Positions 62,982-64,000 of a DNA stretch of 64,000 nt are shown piece after piece. Both the position numbers and the translations under genes were made by a program. The stretch is from Thalassotalea sediminis. Lineage in GTDB: Bacteria > Pseudomonadota > Gammaproteobacteria > Enterobacterales > Alteromonadaceae. Each line of letters starts with the position of its first letter. The first letter of the stretch is position 1. The stretch covers positions 1,054,001 through 1,118,000 of the forward strand of contig NZ_AP027361.1 of the NCBI RefSeq assembly GCF_030295915.1, given 5' to 3'. Below the pieces are notes generated by a model. It searched no databases and was not told the DNA's origin. It was given only the letters and a program-made list of their open reading frames with translations.

Positions 62982-64000
62982 ATGACAAATCCACATAAAC
63001 TCCAAAAATTAGCAGTAGCAGTGGGGCTAGGTTTGTTCAGTTATACCAACGCATCAATCGCTCAAGATCAAGAAGAGCAAGTGATGGAAGAGGTTGTTGC
63101 TAAAGCTACTCGTTTACAAGGTAGTGCAGCAGCGGTAATAGCTGAGCGTAAAAACCAAGCATTCGTTGCCGATATTTTGGGGGCAGAACAAATGTCTCGT
63201 ACAGGTGATAGTGATGCTGCCTCAGCGCTAAGAAGGGTTACCGGCCTAACGTTAGTCGATGGCAAGTTCATTTATGTACGCGGCTTAGGTGAACGTTATT
63301 CAAGTGCTCGTATTAATGGCGCAAATATCCCTAGTCCTGATTTAACACGTAATGTTGTTCCATTAGATATTTTTCCTTCAAGTATTATCGAAAGCATGGC
63401 AGTACAAAAAGCTTTCTCTGCGGATATGCCTGCAGCGTTTGGTGGTGGTGCTATCGACATTCGTACAAAGTCAGTACCAAGTGATTTTACTGCGAGCTTT
63501 GAAGCTGGGTTGAGCTATGACTCAAGTGCAGATGAAGGATTTACTTACGATAGACCTAAAGGTGGTATTCCATCAAACCTAAAAGAGGCGATTGTACAAT
63601 ACCGTGGAAACTTTGCTATCGACAATATTATTAAGCGTAATGGCTTAACAGATAACGATAATCAAACGGTCTCTGAGCAAGCAATTGCCATTAACAATGA
63701 TTTATTAAGATCGTTACCACGAGATTTGGCAATTAAGGAAGAATCACTCGATAAAGGATATGATTTTAAAGGTCATATCGGTAATAGCTTTGATGAAGAC
63801 TTTTTTGGTGGTCGTATTGGCTTTTTAGCCTCGGTTGCGTATGACAACGATTGGGATTCTGCAACTCAAAAAACTGCAGTGATCGCACAAGATGTTGAAA
63901 AGGGCTGTGCAACAACACTGAAAAATGCCGATGACGCAGCTAATTCTTGCTATAACACGGTTAAGAACTCAACAGTTACCACTGAAAATGAGCGTATTAC
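62982..64000 (+). CDS. TonB-dependent receptor (3' end outside window)
   Basis: Only 339 codons are visible. The protein has a signal peptide (about residues 1-28, cleavage before QDQEEQ), then an N-terminal region EEVVAKATRLQGS. The plug contains RTGDSDAASALRRVTGLTL, YVRGLGERYSSARINGANIP, VVPLDIFPSSIIESMAVQKAF and AAFGGGAIDIRTKS. This plug type (GLGERY, VPLDIFP) marks a TBDR group often found beside beta-helix lipoproteins. AGGAACGAAAA precedes the ATG. The ligand is unknown; the PHO-like site upstream of the partner gene hints at a phosphate-bearing substrate. Confidence 0.92.
   Translation, partial: MTNPHKLQKLAVAVGLGLFSYTNASIAQDQEEQVMEEVVAKATRLQGSAAAVIAERKNQAFVADILGAEQMSRTGDSDAASALRRVTGLTLVDGKFIYVRGLGERYSSARINGANIPSPDLTRNVVPLDIFPSSIIESMAVQKAFSADMPAAFGGGAIDIRTKSVPSDFTASFEAGLSYDSSADEGFTYDRPKGGIPSNLKEAIVQYRGNFAIDNIIKRNGLTDNDNQTVSEQAIAINNDLLRSLPRDLAIKEESLDKGYDFKGHIGNSFDEDFFGGRIGFLASVAYDNDWDSATQKTAVIAQDVEKGCATTLKNADDAANSCYNTVKNSTVTTENERI

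Overview
This looks like an AT-rich chromosomal segment of a marine gammaproteobacterium in the order Alteromonadales, probably Colwelliaceae (Thalassotalea/Colwellia-like). I infer this from gene content and order (ftsB-ispD-ispF-truD-surE-pcm-yqaA-nlpD-rpoS/mutS-recA, queA-tgt-yajC-secD-secF), from a MetJ-type met operator, and from three large TonB-dependent receptors (TBDRs). No sequence comparison could be run, so the genus is tentative. I see no insertion sequence, prophage, CRISPR array or rRNA operon. There is one tRNA gene (tRNA-Trp, CCA).

Layout. 1-2733 is a TBDR cut by the left edge. It is followed by a leader of tandem GGA-loop hairpins and a secreted PPP-like phosphatase. 4.0-5.4 kb holds a YbaN-like protein, a small membrane protein and a DUF4202 protein. 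5.7-21 kb is core housekeeping: pyrG, eno, an MscS-family channel, an unrecognised 205-residue protein, ftsB, the isoprenoid genes ispD/ispF, the overlapping truD-surE-pcm-yqaA chain, nlpD, rpoS, mutS (opposite strand) and recA with a textbook SOS box. 21.1-26.4 kb is a methionine unit, metA-metH, behind a MetJ box array, with a HutD/Ves cupin as its third gene. 26.5-40.4 kb holds an M13 lipoprotein peptidase, a lipocalin-like protein, radA, a double-PilZ protein, serB, ytjB, tatD, a HDOD protein with a degenerate receiver, argS and prfC. 40.5-42.3 kb is a BlaI repressor plus an M56 peptidase fused to a TonB C-terminal domain, behind two perfect BlaI-type operators and without a beta-lactamase. 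42.3-42.7 kb is a non-coding, hairpin-rich gap. 42.7-49.2 kb holds rimI, holD, a TPR-PAS-GGDEF-EAL protein with a broken GGDEF motif, tRNA-Trp and aceK. 49.4-54.9 kb is the queuosine/Sec cluster.

The right end (55-64 kb) looks accessory. Two paralogous small secreted DUF3718 proteins flank an RpiR-family regulator, whose gene carries a G8 tract, and a 910-residue TBDR. Then comes a PHO-box-like site in front of a beta-helix lipoprotein and a third TBDR, cut by the right edge.

How the parts work together. The core genes follow well-known operon logic. The most interesting material is in the surface-uptake modules at both ends and in the two clusters of short GGA-loop hairpins, which resemble CsrA/RsmA-binding RNA. 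The best candidates for something undescribed are (i) the beta-helix lipoprotein/TBDR pair behind a PHO-like box, (ii) the GGA-hairpin elements, and (iii) the RpiR-TBDR-DUF3718 neighbourhood with a possible slippage tract in its regulator.
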